From Atherix ibis (lineage: Eukaryota; Arthropoda; Insecta; Diptera; Athericidae), in contig OY282609.1 of NCBI GenBank assembly GCA_958298945.1, positions 31,345,212 through 31,409,211 of the forward strand: DNA of 64,000 nucleotides. The letters are read 5' to 3'. Positions within the stretch are counted from its first letter, which is position 1, and every line of letters begins with the position of its first letter. Positions 1-11,772 of this stretch are shown piece by piece. Below the pieces are notes generated by a model. The model saw only the letters and a program-made list of their open reading frames with translations, did not search any database and was not told the origin of the DNA. A program made the position numbers and the translations under genes.

Positions 1-247
1 TAGCCAAAAATTTGATAATATATGTGTCAGATCGAGGAAGCAATTTTTTTTTATTTATTCCAATCGCCATTACCAAAAAAAAAATTATTAATTATTAAAA
101 CATATATTATTTGATAAGTATTTATTAAATTCTAATTTCCTATAATCGACTATAATTTAAAATGTAATCATTTTAATCAACTTTCATTTTCTTGCTGATA
201 CTTTAAGAAATCATTGTTGTATTAATTTCTAAAATTTTTAATTTTAG

Positions 248-3200
248 CACAAAGTGTACCAGTAGTTGATGTGGAAGATCAAATTGTTATAGTGAATACA
301 ACAAATGCACCACTAACAACAAAGGCTCCGGAAACCACTACAATGGCTCCGGAAACCACTACAATGGCTCCAGAAACAACTACAAAAGCTCCAGAAACAA
401 CAACAAAGGCTCCGGAAACAACCACAAAAGCTCCGGAAACAACAACAAAAGCTCCAGAAACGACCACAAAAGCTCCGGAAACAACAACAAAGGCTCCGGA
501 AACAACTACAAAACCTCCAAAAACAACCACAAAAGCTCCGGAAACAACTACAAAACCTCCAAAAACAACCACAAAAGCAACGACAACAACTCCTGCACCA
601 ACACCAACTCCGAAACCAACACCAACTCCGAAACCAACACCAACACCAGAACCAAAAATTGGCAAATGGAATGTCACGTGCATGATGGTCCAAATGGCTG
701 CCCAACTAAACATCTCTTACATGACCAAAGGTAATTTAAGTTTCTAAAAAAAATTTTTTTATTATTATTATTATTATTACTAATATGCTAATAATTTGAA
801 AAGAAATTCGCTCGTAAAGAAAAAGGAGCTTATTCCAGAAAATAAGCTTTCGTTTTTTTTTGGGGCGACATCTGTGAGAATATTTGTAAAGTCGTATATA
901 ATTTGGAAATTTTTCTAAAAGTAGAAAATCCTTCAAACTTGATGGGAAAGGGCAATTTTCGGAATTCTTGTGATCATAAATTATCCATAAATAATATATC
1001 GAATCGAAAAGAGAAGATTTATCTAGTAAAATTTAGAAAAATTTCCGCAAACGTAGTTGAATATTTTTTTTGAATAATAAAAATTACAGAAAAAAAAACT
1101 AAGAAGAAAATTTCTAAATGTTTGTTTAAAAAACATTCCGAAACTCGGAATCAAATAATTCTTTGATAAAGTGTAATCTGGAGATTTTTACCATTTTTAA
1201 ATGTTAATATTTTAACCAAAAATCTAATGAATAACTTTCGATTATTCTAGTTCTAAAATGATTTAACAGAGTTTGCGCCCAATCGGTGAAAAACAGCATT
1301 GAAAATTCAATTTGAAATTTCTTTTCTCATAGTTTTTGCATAGTAATAATATTATTTGGCACTTAAATTTTGAGATTTTCAAAAAAAAGAATTCCACAAA
1401 GACACTGCGCGATTTCTCAGCATTAAAGTATACTTCCAAGCACGCAATCTACCAGGTGTAGTCATAAAAACATGTTTTCTTTTCATAGAAAGCATAAACA
1501 AATTTATTCAAAGTACTTGCCCTCGCTAGCTACACATTTTTCCCATATCTCGGGCAATTTGTGGATACCACGCCAAAAAAATCCTTCTCTTTCGAGGCAA
1601 ACCACTCGTCATCGACTCATTTCCGGACGTCTTCGTAAGAATCGAAGTGCTGCTCAGCGAGCGCGTGCCCCATCGATGAAAACAGGTGGTAGTCGGAAGA
1701 GGCCAGGTCTACTGAATAAGCGGGGTGGGGTAGCACCTCCCAGTTGAGTGTCTCCGAGTAGTTTCAGACAATTTTTGACGTGTGCGATGGTTCGTGGAGG
1801 AAAATCAGCTTGTCATGTCTTTGTTGATAATCCGTCCTTTTCTCACGCAGAGCACGGTGCAATTTGATCAGTTATTGGTGGAAGCGGTGGGCATTGACAA
1901 TTTCACCAGGTTTCCACATCTCATAATAGACGATACTTTGCTGATCCCACCAAACGCACAGCATCGTCTTTCGTCCGAAGCGATTTGGTCTTGGGGAAGA
2001 TGTTGATGGTTGGCCGGGATCAACCCTCGATATCTTGCGTTAAGGATTCTCGAAATATATCCACTTTTCATCGCCTATCACAATCCGATGCAGGAACGAC
2101 TTTCTTTTTTGTCTGGCGAGCAAGATTTCGCATGTGTTTTGGCGTCGCTCACCTGCATATCGTTCAATTCATTCGGCACCCATTTTCCAATCTTCATCAT
2201 GTCACGCAGACGCATGGAAATGGCTGGTTGAGTAATACCCAATTGATGCGCGAGCATTTTTTGCGATTGGGTATCGTCTTCGTCCAAAAGAGTCTGCAAT
2301 TGATGGTCCTCAACCTTCCTAGACCGGTTTTCACGCTCCTTGTCCCACAAGTCAAAATTGCCGTCTTTGAACCGACGAAACTAATCTCGGCACATTGTTT
2401 CCGATAAAGCACTGTCACCATAGGTCTCCATAAGCATTCAATGCGATTCAGCAGCCGATTTCTTCAAATTGAAGCAGAATGACAGAGCTTCCCGCATATG
2501 ATCTTTTTCTGGCACAAAACTAGACATGATTACCGAAGGAAAAATGTATGTTGTTGTACGAAATTGCTGACAATGTGCACTGATTAATGTTGACAGATGT
2601 CAAACTCATAAAACAAAAAGTATGGCGCGCCCATGGTAGCTTAATACGCTCACTCACACCATCTATGATTTAAGCTTATACCCTTGGTATTGGTTGAAAG
2701 CGTATTTGATAAGAATTCGAAATTACAAAAACTTGGAAATCCACAAGGCCAGATGTTAAAAGTGAACACCATCTATTGGTAACTGCATGTAATTGGAAAG
2801 AATTTGAATTTTATAGAACTGAATTAGTTCCAAAAATGACTAATCATCAATTTTCTTTTCATTTAGCATTTTATTATTATAAGCACAACTAAAATCGTTG
2901 ATTGGTTTTTTTTTTTGTTGTTGATAAATTTGAATTGTTTTCATTGATTTTATTTCGTTGTAGATAATAAGACAGTGCAAGGATTTTACAATCTACCAAG
3001 TAACGCTCGGATCACCGATCACACATGCGAAAACATCACTCAATCGCTAGTTTTGGAATGGGGACCGAAGGAAGAGAACTCGTTCACCATGCGATTTGAA
3101 TACAACGAAACCAAAAAAGAGTACGCATTGATGCAGTTGCTATTCAAGGTTGAAATTGTCGATCAGGACTTCCCGAATGCTGGTAAATATCAAAAATATC

Positions 3201-3605
3201 TGCCCCATCCGATATCCTTATTAAAATTTATTATTAACGAAAAAAATTTTTTTCTGTTAAATTTTAGTAAATCAAACAATTCAATTATTGCATTATGGCG
3301 ATATCTTCTTTACACCAATTAAGATGTCGTATCATTGCACCAGAAAACAAGTTCTCAACATGACGGAAACATTGAACTCGAAGGAAATCGCTGGCACTGT
3401 AATGATTAAAGACCTGCAGTTCGAAGCGTTCCATAAAGGAAAAATGGACAAATTCGCCAACGCATTGGATTGCGATCAAAATAATACGCCCGATAGTGTT
3501 CCGGTTATTGTTGGTGGTGCATTGGCCGCATTAATTTTAGTTATTTTAATTGCATACTTGGTTGGACGTCATCGTTCAAATGCACGCGGTTATATGAGCT
3601 TCTAA
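248..3605 (+). CDS. Lamp1: LAMP-type lysosome-associated membrane glycoprotein, 5'-partial (three exons)
   Basis: Coding exons are 248-730, 2964-3182 and 3268-3605, with acceptors at 246-247, 2962-2963 and 3266-3267 and donors at 731 and 3183. The phases match throughout, and the stop is 3603-3605. The visible protein has about 345 residues. It begins just after a probable signal peptide (AQSVPVVDVED), which lies on an exon to the left of the window. Next come a Thr/Pro mucin-like stalk (twelve APETTT-like units and a PTPTPKP stretch), a LAMP luminal domain with four cysteines (NVTCMM, DHTCENI, SYHCTRK, LDCDQ) and several N-glycosylation sequons, one membrane segment (VPVIVGGALAALILVILIAY) and a short basic tail ending GYMSF. 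A C-terminal GYxx-hydrophobic tail is the known lysosomal sorting signal of LAMPs. Family assignment is firm. The symbol follows the single-LAMP-domain insect orthologue and is an inference. Confidence 0.9.
321..578 (+). repeat. 21-bp coding minisatellite of the LAMP stalk
   Basis: About twelve tandem 21-bp units encode APETTT followed by K or M, with two PPKTTT variants near the end. The third-position differences (GCTCCG or GCTCCA, ACAACT or ACAACC) show that the units are not identical. The unit is a multiple of three, so copy-number change keeps the reading frame. The stalk is expected to be densely O-glycosylated. Confidence 0.9.
1452..2687 (-). mobile_element. Mos1-like mariner, decayed, in a LAMP1 intron
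   Basis: The element is flanked by TA (1450-1451 and 2688-2689). Its ends start CCAGGTGTA, as in Mos1, and the right end carries TTTAAGCTTATACCC. The transposase runs on the minus strand from ATG 2527 and begins MSSFVPEKDHMREAL. It shows the paired helix-turn-helix region (LLDEDDTQSQKMLAHQLG, then KIGKWVPNEL). The frame is broken by an in-frame stop soon after KKSAAES, by others near CRD, and by later shifts. It is antisense to LAMP1 and lies inside the 731-2963 intron. Further copies are at 19632-22086 and 38305-38915. Confidence 0.85.
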
Positions 3606-3656
3606 ACGAATCTGATTATATAATGTGCCATGCAATATTGGTATAGTGATAATATA

Positions 3657-3666
3657 AATAAATAAA
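3657..3666 (+). terminator. Polyadenylation signals of LAMP1
   Basis: Two overlapping AATAAA hexamers start at 3657 and 3661, about 52-56 bases after the stop codon, in AT-rich DNA. They are a plausible cleavage and polyadenylation signal. Further AATAAA motifs downstream are less well placed. Confidence 0.6.
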
Positions 3667-3669
3667 TTA

Positions 3670-5385
3670 TATTAAAATGAGGAAATAATTTGAAAATGAA
3701 AAAAAAAATAATAATAATAATAAAACTCAATCAAAAACAATTTTTTTTTTAAATTAAACAAGAAAAAGGACATTTTCGAAAGAATAAAAAAATAATCAAA
3801 AATTAATTGTGGGAGCAAGCGGCGGAAGGAACCAACCAACACCAATAATAACAAAAACATTCTACAATCCTCAAAATAACAATCCAAATTCTAAATAATA
3901 GGTTTTTTTCTCTCTCTCCAATGAAGTTAAAAATTTTAAGTTTTAATGTAAATAAAATTATTTTTTATTTAGACGTGGTGTGATAAAAGCAAAATTTAAA
4001 ATTCATCTAAATACCGGAAGTTGATTATTAATTAGACAGACATTTTTGTTTTAATCTTTTCATTTAGAAAATTTTTTGTTTGTTCTTTAAGATAATTACT
4101 AATAAATTAACACTTTTATTTATAAAGAATGGTGGATATTTGCAAATGTGTGAATAAATCAAAATATATTTTTAAAAGATTAGGAATACTTTAAAATAAG
4201 ACAAAATTCAACATCCTGAATCAATTAAAGGTTTAACTATTTCTTTTTTAACTTCTTCTTGAATAAGATTAGAGAAACCATTTATGGTCAAGTCTTATTT
4301 AAATTGAGACTTTTATCATATTATGAAATTAAAAGGAAAAAATAAATTTTCAATCGAAAAGGAATGGTTTTTTTTCTTCATATTTCTTCTGTTTTTTTTT
4401 TTTTAAATATTTTAAAAACGTAAAAACTAAATTAACTGTGAAAACAAAAACGAATATTATTAACTTAAGAAACACTTAATATATTTATTTTTTAATGGAA
4501 ATTTTGTTGTGATGGGGGGAGGGGAAAAATTAAAAAGAAATTCTTCTTTTGTAAAAAGTCTGTGTCGTCCGGTGCTTAATTTTTTTCTCTTGTTTTTACA
4601 AATTTCGTTTATATTTTTTTCCCTTTTTTTATTTAATTTTAAATTCTTCCTTATTTAATGGAAAATAATTTTCCCCTCTAGTCCTCCCCTTTTGATATTA
4701 TCTTAAATACAAAAGAAAATTTCGTTAATGTCAATTTATGCTGATGGTAATTTGTTAGTAAAAGAGAGAGAAAAGAAATAAATTAATTTCAAATCGCAAT
4801 TATTAATATTATAAAAAATAATCAAGATAGCGGCCGGTCTTAGACAAGGAAGAGAATCGGAGAAATAATATGAAAATTTGTGCAGAATAAAAACATATTT
4901 AAACAACAAAAATTCAAATAAAATTATTATAAAAAAACAACAAACAATAATGATATGAAAATGAAAAAAAAAAATATATATATATATAGTATACATATTA
5001 ATATCTATAAAATAATTAATTGAAATGAAATACAATAAAAAATAAGATAAATAAAAATAAAAAAAAGATTTTAAGTCAACGTGAAAAAAAAGTAAAGTAA
5101 TTAATAATAATTTAAAGATTATAATATTTAGTAATGATAATGAAAAAGAAGAATGTGTCCCTTGTAATGAATTTATTCTAATAAATTTTTATTACAAATA
5201 AATAAAAGTGCACATGTTATTTGTTGGCTTTTCAAAAAAAATCCCCTTTTCGATGAAATTGGTTTTCTACAATTTTTTATTGAGTTTTATTTTTGATTTC
5301 AAACGATTTTGAAGGAAATTTACGCAGATTGTGCGTTCAGGTGGATTATCTATAAAAGCTTTCGTATTACCTTCTCTACCTGTAG
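3670..5385. other. AT-rich intergenic DNA
   Basis: Homopolymer-rich A/T sequence with short simple repeats, for example (AT)n near 4973-4987 and CT-rich runs near 3908 and 4680. The open frames here are short and low complexity, and I see no protein family. Part may be alternative 3' UTR of LAMP1. Confidence 0.5.
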
Positions 5386-5785
5386 GAGGCGTTCAATGTG
5401 CACATTTGAAGAAGACAATCGATGTGGTTGGTTGAGTATTTAAATGAGAATTACTCACCACACCAATGACCACATAATACTTGTGAGTAGTTGCCCAATG
5501 GAACGCAAAATTTACTGACTGAAGTAAAATATAACCTCAAAATAGTCAACAACAATAATGAGTTTACCAACACATAAACAATAAAAACTGAGTTTATTCA
5601 CACATAAACAATCCTGACAAAAATATGACTTCAACATGACCAACGAACCCTCTAAGCCGTCTATTTTCATTTTGGGAACTAAAATCCCCCTACCGTAAAT
5701 TGTATGCGTAACTACTCATGCGAACTACTCGTTTGTACGAGCAAGAGTAGCTGTGAGTAGCTAGAAGTACTTGAAATTGGTTATT
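5386..5785. mobile_element. MITE-like repeat, diverged copy
   Basis: This stretch shares its core with 9872-10241 and 37867-38068: 'cctcaaaatagtcaacaac', then two rounds of 'cacacataaacaat', then a 'gacaaaaatatgac' stretch and 'aaattgtatgcgtaact'. The terminal AAGGCGTTTTCC repeat seen in the other copies is poorly kept here, so the limits are approximate. There is no coding capacity. Confidence 0.6.
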
Positions 5786-5934
5786 CGGTATCACAGCTGA
5801 ATAATGATGGGTTTGTGCCATCACTATTGTGGTCATGGTAAATATATTTTCATTATGAAGTTCGAGTATAGGAAATTTTAAAAAAATGGTTATAATTTTA
5901 TGGCAATTGTATTCAATTGAATCGTCTGTGCTCT

Positions 5935-6330
5935 TGATGCCGCTTGTTGCCAATGCCAGGTCCACACTATAAGGTGGATGCATCAAAAATTCCCAACCAA
6001 GCTTCTGGACTTTCTGAGGAGTCGCTATAGATGTGTGTGGTCTGGTGTTGTCTTGATGGAATACAACACCTCTTCTGTTGGCCAATTCTGGTCAATCGAT
6101 AGCTACAAACGATCCAATTGATCACAGTAGAGGTCTGAATTTAGTGATTGGCCATACGGAAGCAGCCCACCAAATGCACAGTAGAACCTCCTGGTCGTTA
6201 GTCCTAGTTTTACCACCGTTTGAGCCGCTTCACCCCTCTTTGACTACAATCCTTTTCGCACAATATAGTCGTATGTGGCCCACTTCTCATCCCCAGTCAC
6301 CATCCATCTAAGAAACTAAGGAAGTTTTGC
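5935..6330 (-). pseudogene. Mariner transposase fragment (irritans-like), copy 1
   Basis: The minus-strand translation contains RRGVVFHQDNTRPHTS and LMHPPYSVDLA. These are the second catalytic Asp block (HQDNARPHT) and the start of the PPYSPDLAPSDY block of a mariner transposase. The third catalytic Asp region is destroyed. The upstream part, on the higher coordinates, matches LPYGQTLNSDLY-type sequence in the wrong frames. It is closely repeated at 6365-6725. Confidence 0.75.
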
Positions 6331-6364
6331 AATCATAAAAAAGATGTAATCGCTTGGTACCAGC

Positions 6365-6770
6365 TAGGTCCAGACTATAAGGGGGATGTATCAAAAATTC
6401 CCAACAAAAGCTCCTGGAGTTTCTGGCGAGTGACTATTACCTGGCGTTGTCGTAATGGAACACAACACCTCTCCTATTGGCCAATTTGGGCCCCTTCTGG
6501 TCAATCAATAGCTTCAAACGGTATAAATGTGGATAGTAGAGGTCCGAATTTAGTGTTTGGCCATATGGAAGCAGCACACCAAATGCACAGTAGAACCTCC
6601 TGGTCGTTAGTCCTGGTTTGGCCACCGTTTGAACTGCTTCATCGCGTTTAGACCATGATAGTTTTCACACAATATTGTCGTATGTGACCCATTTCTCAAC
6701 CCCAGACATCATCTATTTGGTCTTGGGTTCGCAGATGGAAATTCGATCCATCATGTTTTTTGAAAACATT
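6365..6770 (-). pseudogene. Mariner transposase fragment (irritans-like), copy 2
   Basis: A second, direct copy of the same transposase segment as 5935-6330. The minus-strand frame reads LLPYGQTLNSDLYY and then RRGVVFHYDNAR. It extends slightly further 5' in transposase terms, to the 'ttctcaaccccag' segment that corresponds to the GDEKW region. Frame breaks prevent function. Head-to-tail placement suggests a local duplication of an old element or two insertions at one spot. Confidence 0.7.
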
Positions 6771-7275
6771 GACTGACTATAGTTTTTTTTACAGTACATA
6801 CTGTAGGAATCAACACACTACAGGCGGCATAGCCAGACTATGCAAGACACAGACCCAGTCAACAGGATAGTGATATTGCCCATACATCCACCGAAACTAT
6901 TGATTTATTGAAGATACTCCCACAAAGAATGTGTCAATTAGCCTTCAATATTGTCCTGTCCGATTTAACATGTCAAGTCCTTGATGTAGTCAGAGACGAA
7001 TTTACTCAAGAAATTGATTTTTTTTTGGCACAATCGATTTTTCGAGTTTTCTGCAAGATTTGCTTACCCCACCCGCTAACCTGAAGGTACCATCAAAAAT
7101 GTATTAAATTTCCTAACTTCGATATAACATCCGGTAAGACAATATCTGTCACTATTTCCAATATTCCAATGGCTTCATATTCCAATCCCATTAACAGTAC
7201 TAGGACCTCTCCAAAAATACTTACCTCACGATGCATTAGAATTGTCTTACTATTTTCAGCTGGTGAAACTCCAAC
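6771..7275. other. Unassigned intergenic DNA
   Basis: I recognise no gene. The base composition is more mixed than in the surroundings, but no long frame resembles a known family. It lies between mariner remnants and may be old repeat sequence. Confidence 0.4.
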
Positions 7276-7280
7276 GCATA

Positions 7281-7770
7281 AACTTACGCATAACTTGCAG
7301 GTAATATTCCTTATTCACCGTTCTTCCCTGTGGCAAGAACTCATGATGCACCACGCCCCTGCAATCGAAGAAAACTGTAAGCAAAACCTTCACATTCGAC
7401 CAAACGGCTCACATCTTCTCGGCCCTCTGAGAACATTTTGTACCACCGATAGACGTTGCTTCGGTCCAAGGTAGCTTCACCATATGCCACAGTCAACATT
7501 CGGAATGCGTCCGCGCAATTAATTCTGTTTTTCACACAAAATTTGATACAGATTCTTTGATCCATTTTTTGGAATGGGCAAAAATCGAAGACGAACCAAA
7601 ACACGTGCAAGCAAAGCAGCGGTCAAAAATTAACTAAACATTCAAAATGACGGAACTTGTCGGTATAAGTGAGAGACATGAGTACCAACATAACGCCACA
7701 AAAAAAATCGAAAATCGAATATACGTTACCCGCGGAAATTCAAAATTGGCGATACTTTTTGAACAGACCT
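7281..7770 (-). mobile_element. Internally deleted mariner (GGTCTGTTCAAAAAG family)
   Basis: The right end reads GATACTTTTTGAACAGACCT, the terminal repeat also seen at 23327 and 35600. On the minus strand the transposase N-terminus is readable (MDQRICIKFCVKNRI, then YGEATLDRSNVYRWYKMFSE). After SRLV it jumps directly to sequence that in related copies encodes VLLTVFFDCRGVVHHEF, so the central catalytic part is deleted. The left end is truncated. It is non-autonomous. Confidence 0.8.
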
Positions 7771-9871
7771 TTAAATGTAAGAAATCTGCAGTTTTAAAAA
7801 AAAACATGTTCTTTATTGTATAGACAAATAATAGCATAGGTAATTTGTGATAGTGTGCGAAACATGCCTTGTTGGTTCATTAGATTAAAGGATACAAGGA
7901 TAATAGAAGGATGTGGTTTTTTCTCATTTTTCTATAGGCTATGGTAATACAGATTCTAGTAAAAATACAATCGGAGGGCGAAAAAACCGTAAGAGCGACA
8001 GAGAGCGAGACCATCAAAAATCTATATCAGAGGAGTGTACTTAGGAAAGCATTCACTTAAAATAGAGATTATAGAAGAACTCTTTTCCACTCTTTAACCA
8101 AAAGTTTTCTGTGGAGTGTTGTCCACTTACTCAGAGTGATTATTTGAGCACGAAGTTGTAAGCGTACGCTTTGCTTTTATACGGTATTTTTTATTTAGCA
8201 TTTATAAGGTTTAAGTTAATTTTTTTCTTTACTATTTAAAACCATAAATATTAAAATATTGTATATTATTTTTTTCATTAAAAAAAAACCAGTTATTATT
8301 ACATATTTGAAAATTTGAAGAAAACAATTATAATTAATAAGTTGAACAATTATTAATTCAAAGTAAATTCAAAATAGCGACACCCAAGTATTTGAGTTAT
8401 AATATTTGATAATAAAAATTACACTTACCACATGATCCTTGTATTGTTGGACACATATTTAAAAAATGCAACTGTTCGAATCAGAGTTAATTTATATTGT
8501 ACAAAAAAAAAAAACGTATTTTACTAAACGAATTTAATCACTGCATATAAGAAATCATTTTAGAAACCCTAATTAATATATAAAAAATTTCATTAAATAA
8601 TTATTTTATGACTTTTAATTACTTTTAATATAATAATGAAACTGAGAAAAATCATTTTCTTTTGGGAAAAACAAAATGGCGTTGATGGTAGTAGCCATTA
8701 CTTATTTAACGTGAAAATTTCATATTTGCTATTAGATTCACTTTAATCTTATTGAAAGTGAAAAAATCACTTTTCTACAACTTTAATTAAAAAAATTATT
8801 ATTAAAAAATGGAAAATATTTAACCACTTTTATACCGAACTTAAACCAGTTATTTTTTTTCCAAAGAACTGGGAAAAAAATAACTGGTTTAAACACGTGA
8901 AAACAATTTTTTTATTTCCAGCAAATTAAACATCTTTCTAATTTATAATCGATAATTTAATGATAAAAGATTCAATTGATTGAATAACTAGATCAGAAAT
9001 AATTAAAAAGTTGCAAAAAAAAATGTTACCTTTCAAATTAAAAATGGCGCCAAAGACGATATTTGCATACTAAAAATTGGAAAATTCCATTTGAATTGAA
9101 ATAACCAATAAAAAATTTAAGACAAATTAATTAGGTGCTTATTTAAAATGCAAATATTTAATCGAAACTAACAATGAATTACTGAATATTTGAATTTCGA
9201 AGAATAGGAGTTAACCGAAAACACGTCTAAACAAATGGAACCAACATTTTGTAATTAATTTGCGTAAGCTAATATTCCCAAAAAGTCTCTTCCATTTTGT
9301 ATATGCATACTGGACATTGGAAATACTCCAATACACTGTCACATACACATGCAAATTTGGTAGGCATTGTTAAATGGTGACCATTCCGATATTCGTTGCT
9401 ACTTTGAGAATATCGGTGGCCATTTTTTTTACGCAAAATTCACGGACGCTTTGAGATAAGTAAATTCACATATGGAAAAAAAACATATGCAATTTAAACG
9501 TAGCCACTTAATTAATATGTAGTGGTATTCTGTCTACTAATTTTTAAAGGGAATTCTGGTCATTCTGTAATTAGTTATTTTTTTCGAAACCATTTGAAAA
9601 ATATATTGACTAAAAATTTAAAAATCAAATAACGTAAAAAAATATTATCTCTACAAAAATAAAACTTTCAACGTTTTCGAAAATATTTCGAATAGTGATT
9701 CTTAACCAAAAAGAAAAAATATTTTAGAAAAAAATTTATTAAAATTTTAAATTACTTTAAAAAATCGATGAGTTTACATCCACAAAAAGCAAATCAAAAA
9801 TTGAGTAAGAAAAATCAAAAATTTCGGTTGAATTCAAAAATGGCGTCATAGCGATGGCATCATTCACTTTT
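7771..9871. other. AT-rich intergenic DNA with diverged repeat sequence
   Basis: No gene seen. A sequence resembling the TTAGATTAAAG terminus of the 20848-22010 element lies near 7880. Part of this stretch (for example 9120-9240) is the inverted counterpart of 31430-31560. The phrase 'aaaatggcg' recurs. A strong hairpin lies at 8841-8892. Confidence 0.5.
8841..8892. repeat. 22-bp inverted repeat (hairpin)
   Basis: The arms TTAAACCAGTTATTTTTTTT and AAAAAAATAACTGGTTTAA face each other across about 9 bases and pair almost perfectly. The A/T run differs by one base between the arms. No coding sequence is involved. Confidence 0.8.
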
Positions 9872-10241
9872 AAGGCGTTTTCCTTTGGACCAATTTTACT
9901 ACTAATCGGTAGCTGCGAGTAGATAACCAAAGGAAAGCCAAATTCTAAACACTAGTAGAAACATAACCTCAAAATAGTCAGCAACAATACTGAGTTTACT
10001 CACACATAAACAATAAAAACTGAGTTTATTCACACATAAACAATACTGACAAAAATATGACTCTTCAACATAATCAACGTACTCGCAAAACTATCTATTT
10101 TAACTTAAGCAACTAGAATCCACCTAACGTAAATTGTATGCGTAACTCCCAGTTTAATGTGCTCGTTTGTTCGAGGTAGAGTAGATGATGACAGCTAGAA
10201 CTACCGACTAGTAGCAAAATTTGTCCAAAGGAAAACGCCTT
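9872..10241. mobile_element. MITE with AAGGCGTTTTCCTTTGGAC termini
   Basis: The ends are inverted repeats: AAGGCGTTTTCCTTTGGACC on the left and GTCCAAAGGAAAACGCCTT on the right, 370 bp apart. Inside are two direct copies of 'cacacataaacaat'. It has no reading frame. Copies are at 5386-5785 (diverged) and 37867-38068 (shorter, inside the hAT element). The target-site duplication is not clear. Confidence 0.85.
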
Positions 10242-11639
10242 CAATATTCGAAAAAGTGACGAAGATTATTTATTCCTAAACTTTGGTACGAGTATTTATT
10301 AAATTTACTAATGGGAATAATTTACAAAAATTTAAATTTATTAAATAAGCATTAATTCGATTTTGAAAAAAAAAAATTAACCTCAAAATTATGGGAAAAA
10401 ATTAAATTTATTAATTACAAACCGAAAAAAGGAGAATTACGCAAAAATTACAATTGCAACTGAAGCTATTGCACATGCCAATATTGAGTAGCGCACACAG
10501 CTTTTATTAAGGTGTATGTGTGTGTGTACTGGATATTGGAAATATTCCAATGGACATCCCTTATCCTAAATAGTTACGGTGTAGTCAACATTAAAAAAAA
10601 AAATTAACAATACTTTCGTTTTTTTTTAAAGAAGTTTTCAATTGTACGATCGTTTTAATAAAAATTCTACGTAAAAAAAAATTCAGGTGATATTGTACTT
10701 TGGTTTTAAACTAGTAATTTTAAAATTATATCAAATTAAACTGTTATTTATTAAAGAAATACACGAAGACAAATTAAATTTTTTGTAATTATTTAATAAG
10801 AAATAGTCGATAAATTCAACGTCTCATGTGCTAATGTGTTTAAATGTTTTATAGAAGAAAAGAAAAATTAATTGCTTTTTATTTATTTAGAGCTAAATTA
10901 ATCAGATTGTAATTAATAGAATTAATAAATTATAAAGAGGAGAAGTTGAAATTAGATTTTCTTACGTACATTAAGATTTGTTTTATGCTCAAAGGTAGTG
11001 TTTGGAACACAATTCCGATTGCAACTGCAAACTGAACTGGAAATACTGTTAAAAATTGTTGAATTTCGCCTAAAATCAACCAACGAAATCCAATTGTATT
11101 AAAATTTTTTTATGTATAAATAAATGTTTAATTGAATTTTTAAATAAAACTACAAATAATATATTCACTTAACTTATTATGGTATATATTTCAATTTAAA
11201 TTATTTAAACAAGAATCCTGCCATATAACATAATACGGAAACGTATGGCAGTACTTGAACGTTAACAGCAAAATTCAAACAAGAACTACTTCGGCGATAA
11301 CATAGGCTGAGTTTTATGTATTCGTATAAGACTGTGAAGGTTTTAAAATTTTAGTTGTAGATTTGATGCCGTAGAATTTTTACTTAGCATTGGAGTTGTG
11401 CTAGGGGGTAGTCAACTATTCGTGGGCGTCAACATTTTCTGTGTATTATAAACAATTATAAATAAAAGTTCATTATTGTTTAAACAGTCGGACGGCATGA
11501 CGTGTTTTTTTGTGCTTTTGAAAGAACATTGTGTTTTGAGTGTGTTGTGCAGTGTGTGCATATTGAAATAAAAAGGGTGCAACCATTTTTTTTTCTGTGG
11601 AAAAATAGACAAAACTGAAAAATACGCGGGAAATTGTCT
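10242..11639. other. AT-rich DNA, part of a long diverged repeat
   Basis: No gene. Positions 11070-11340 match 30140-30400 in direct orientation ('accaacgaaat', 'acaaataatatattcactta', 'cgtataagactgtga'). In contrast, 10500-10560 and 11010 match 30535-30600 and 30400-30440 in inverted orientation. Repeat boundaries cannot be fixed by eye. Confidence 0.5.
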
Positions 11640-11772
11640 CGACCGCAGCCAATGTGATCTGGTCTAGAGACAGTCTGTTTTTTTCCGTTGGTTTTTTTTG
11701 AGTGTTCGTGTGAAGAATTCTTTAGAATTTAAAAAAAAAAAAAAAAAAAAAGGTGAGAGGCAGCAAGTAAGG

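Noticed and set aside
279..713. Long valine-rich minus-strand frame opposite the LAMP stalk
   Set aside because: It is the antisense of the 21-bp repeat. The plus strand has correct splice sites and a conserved domain.
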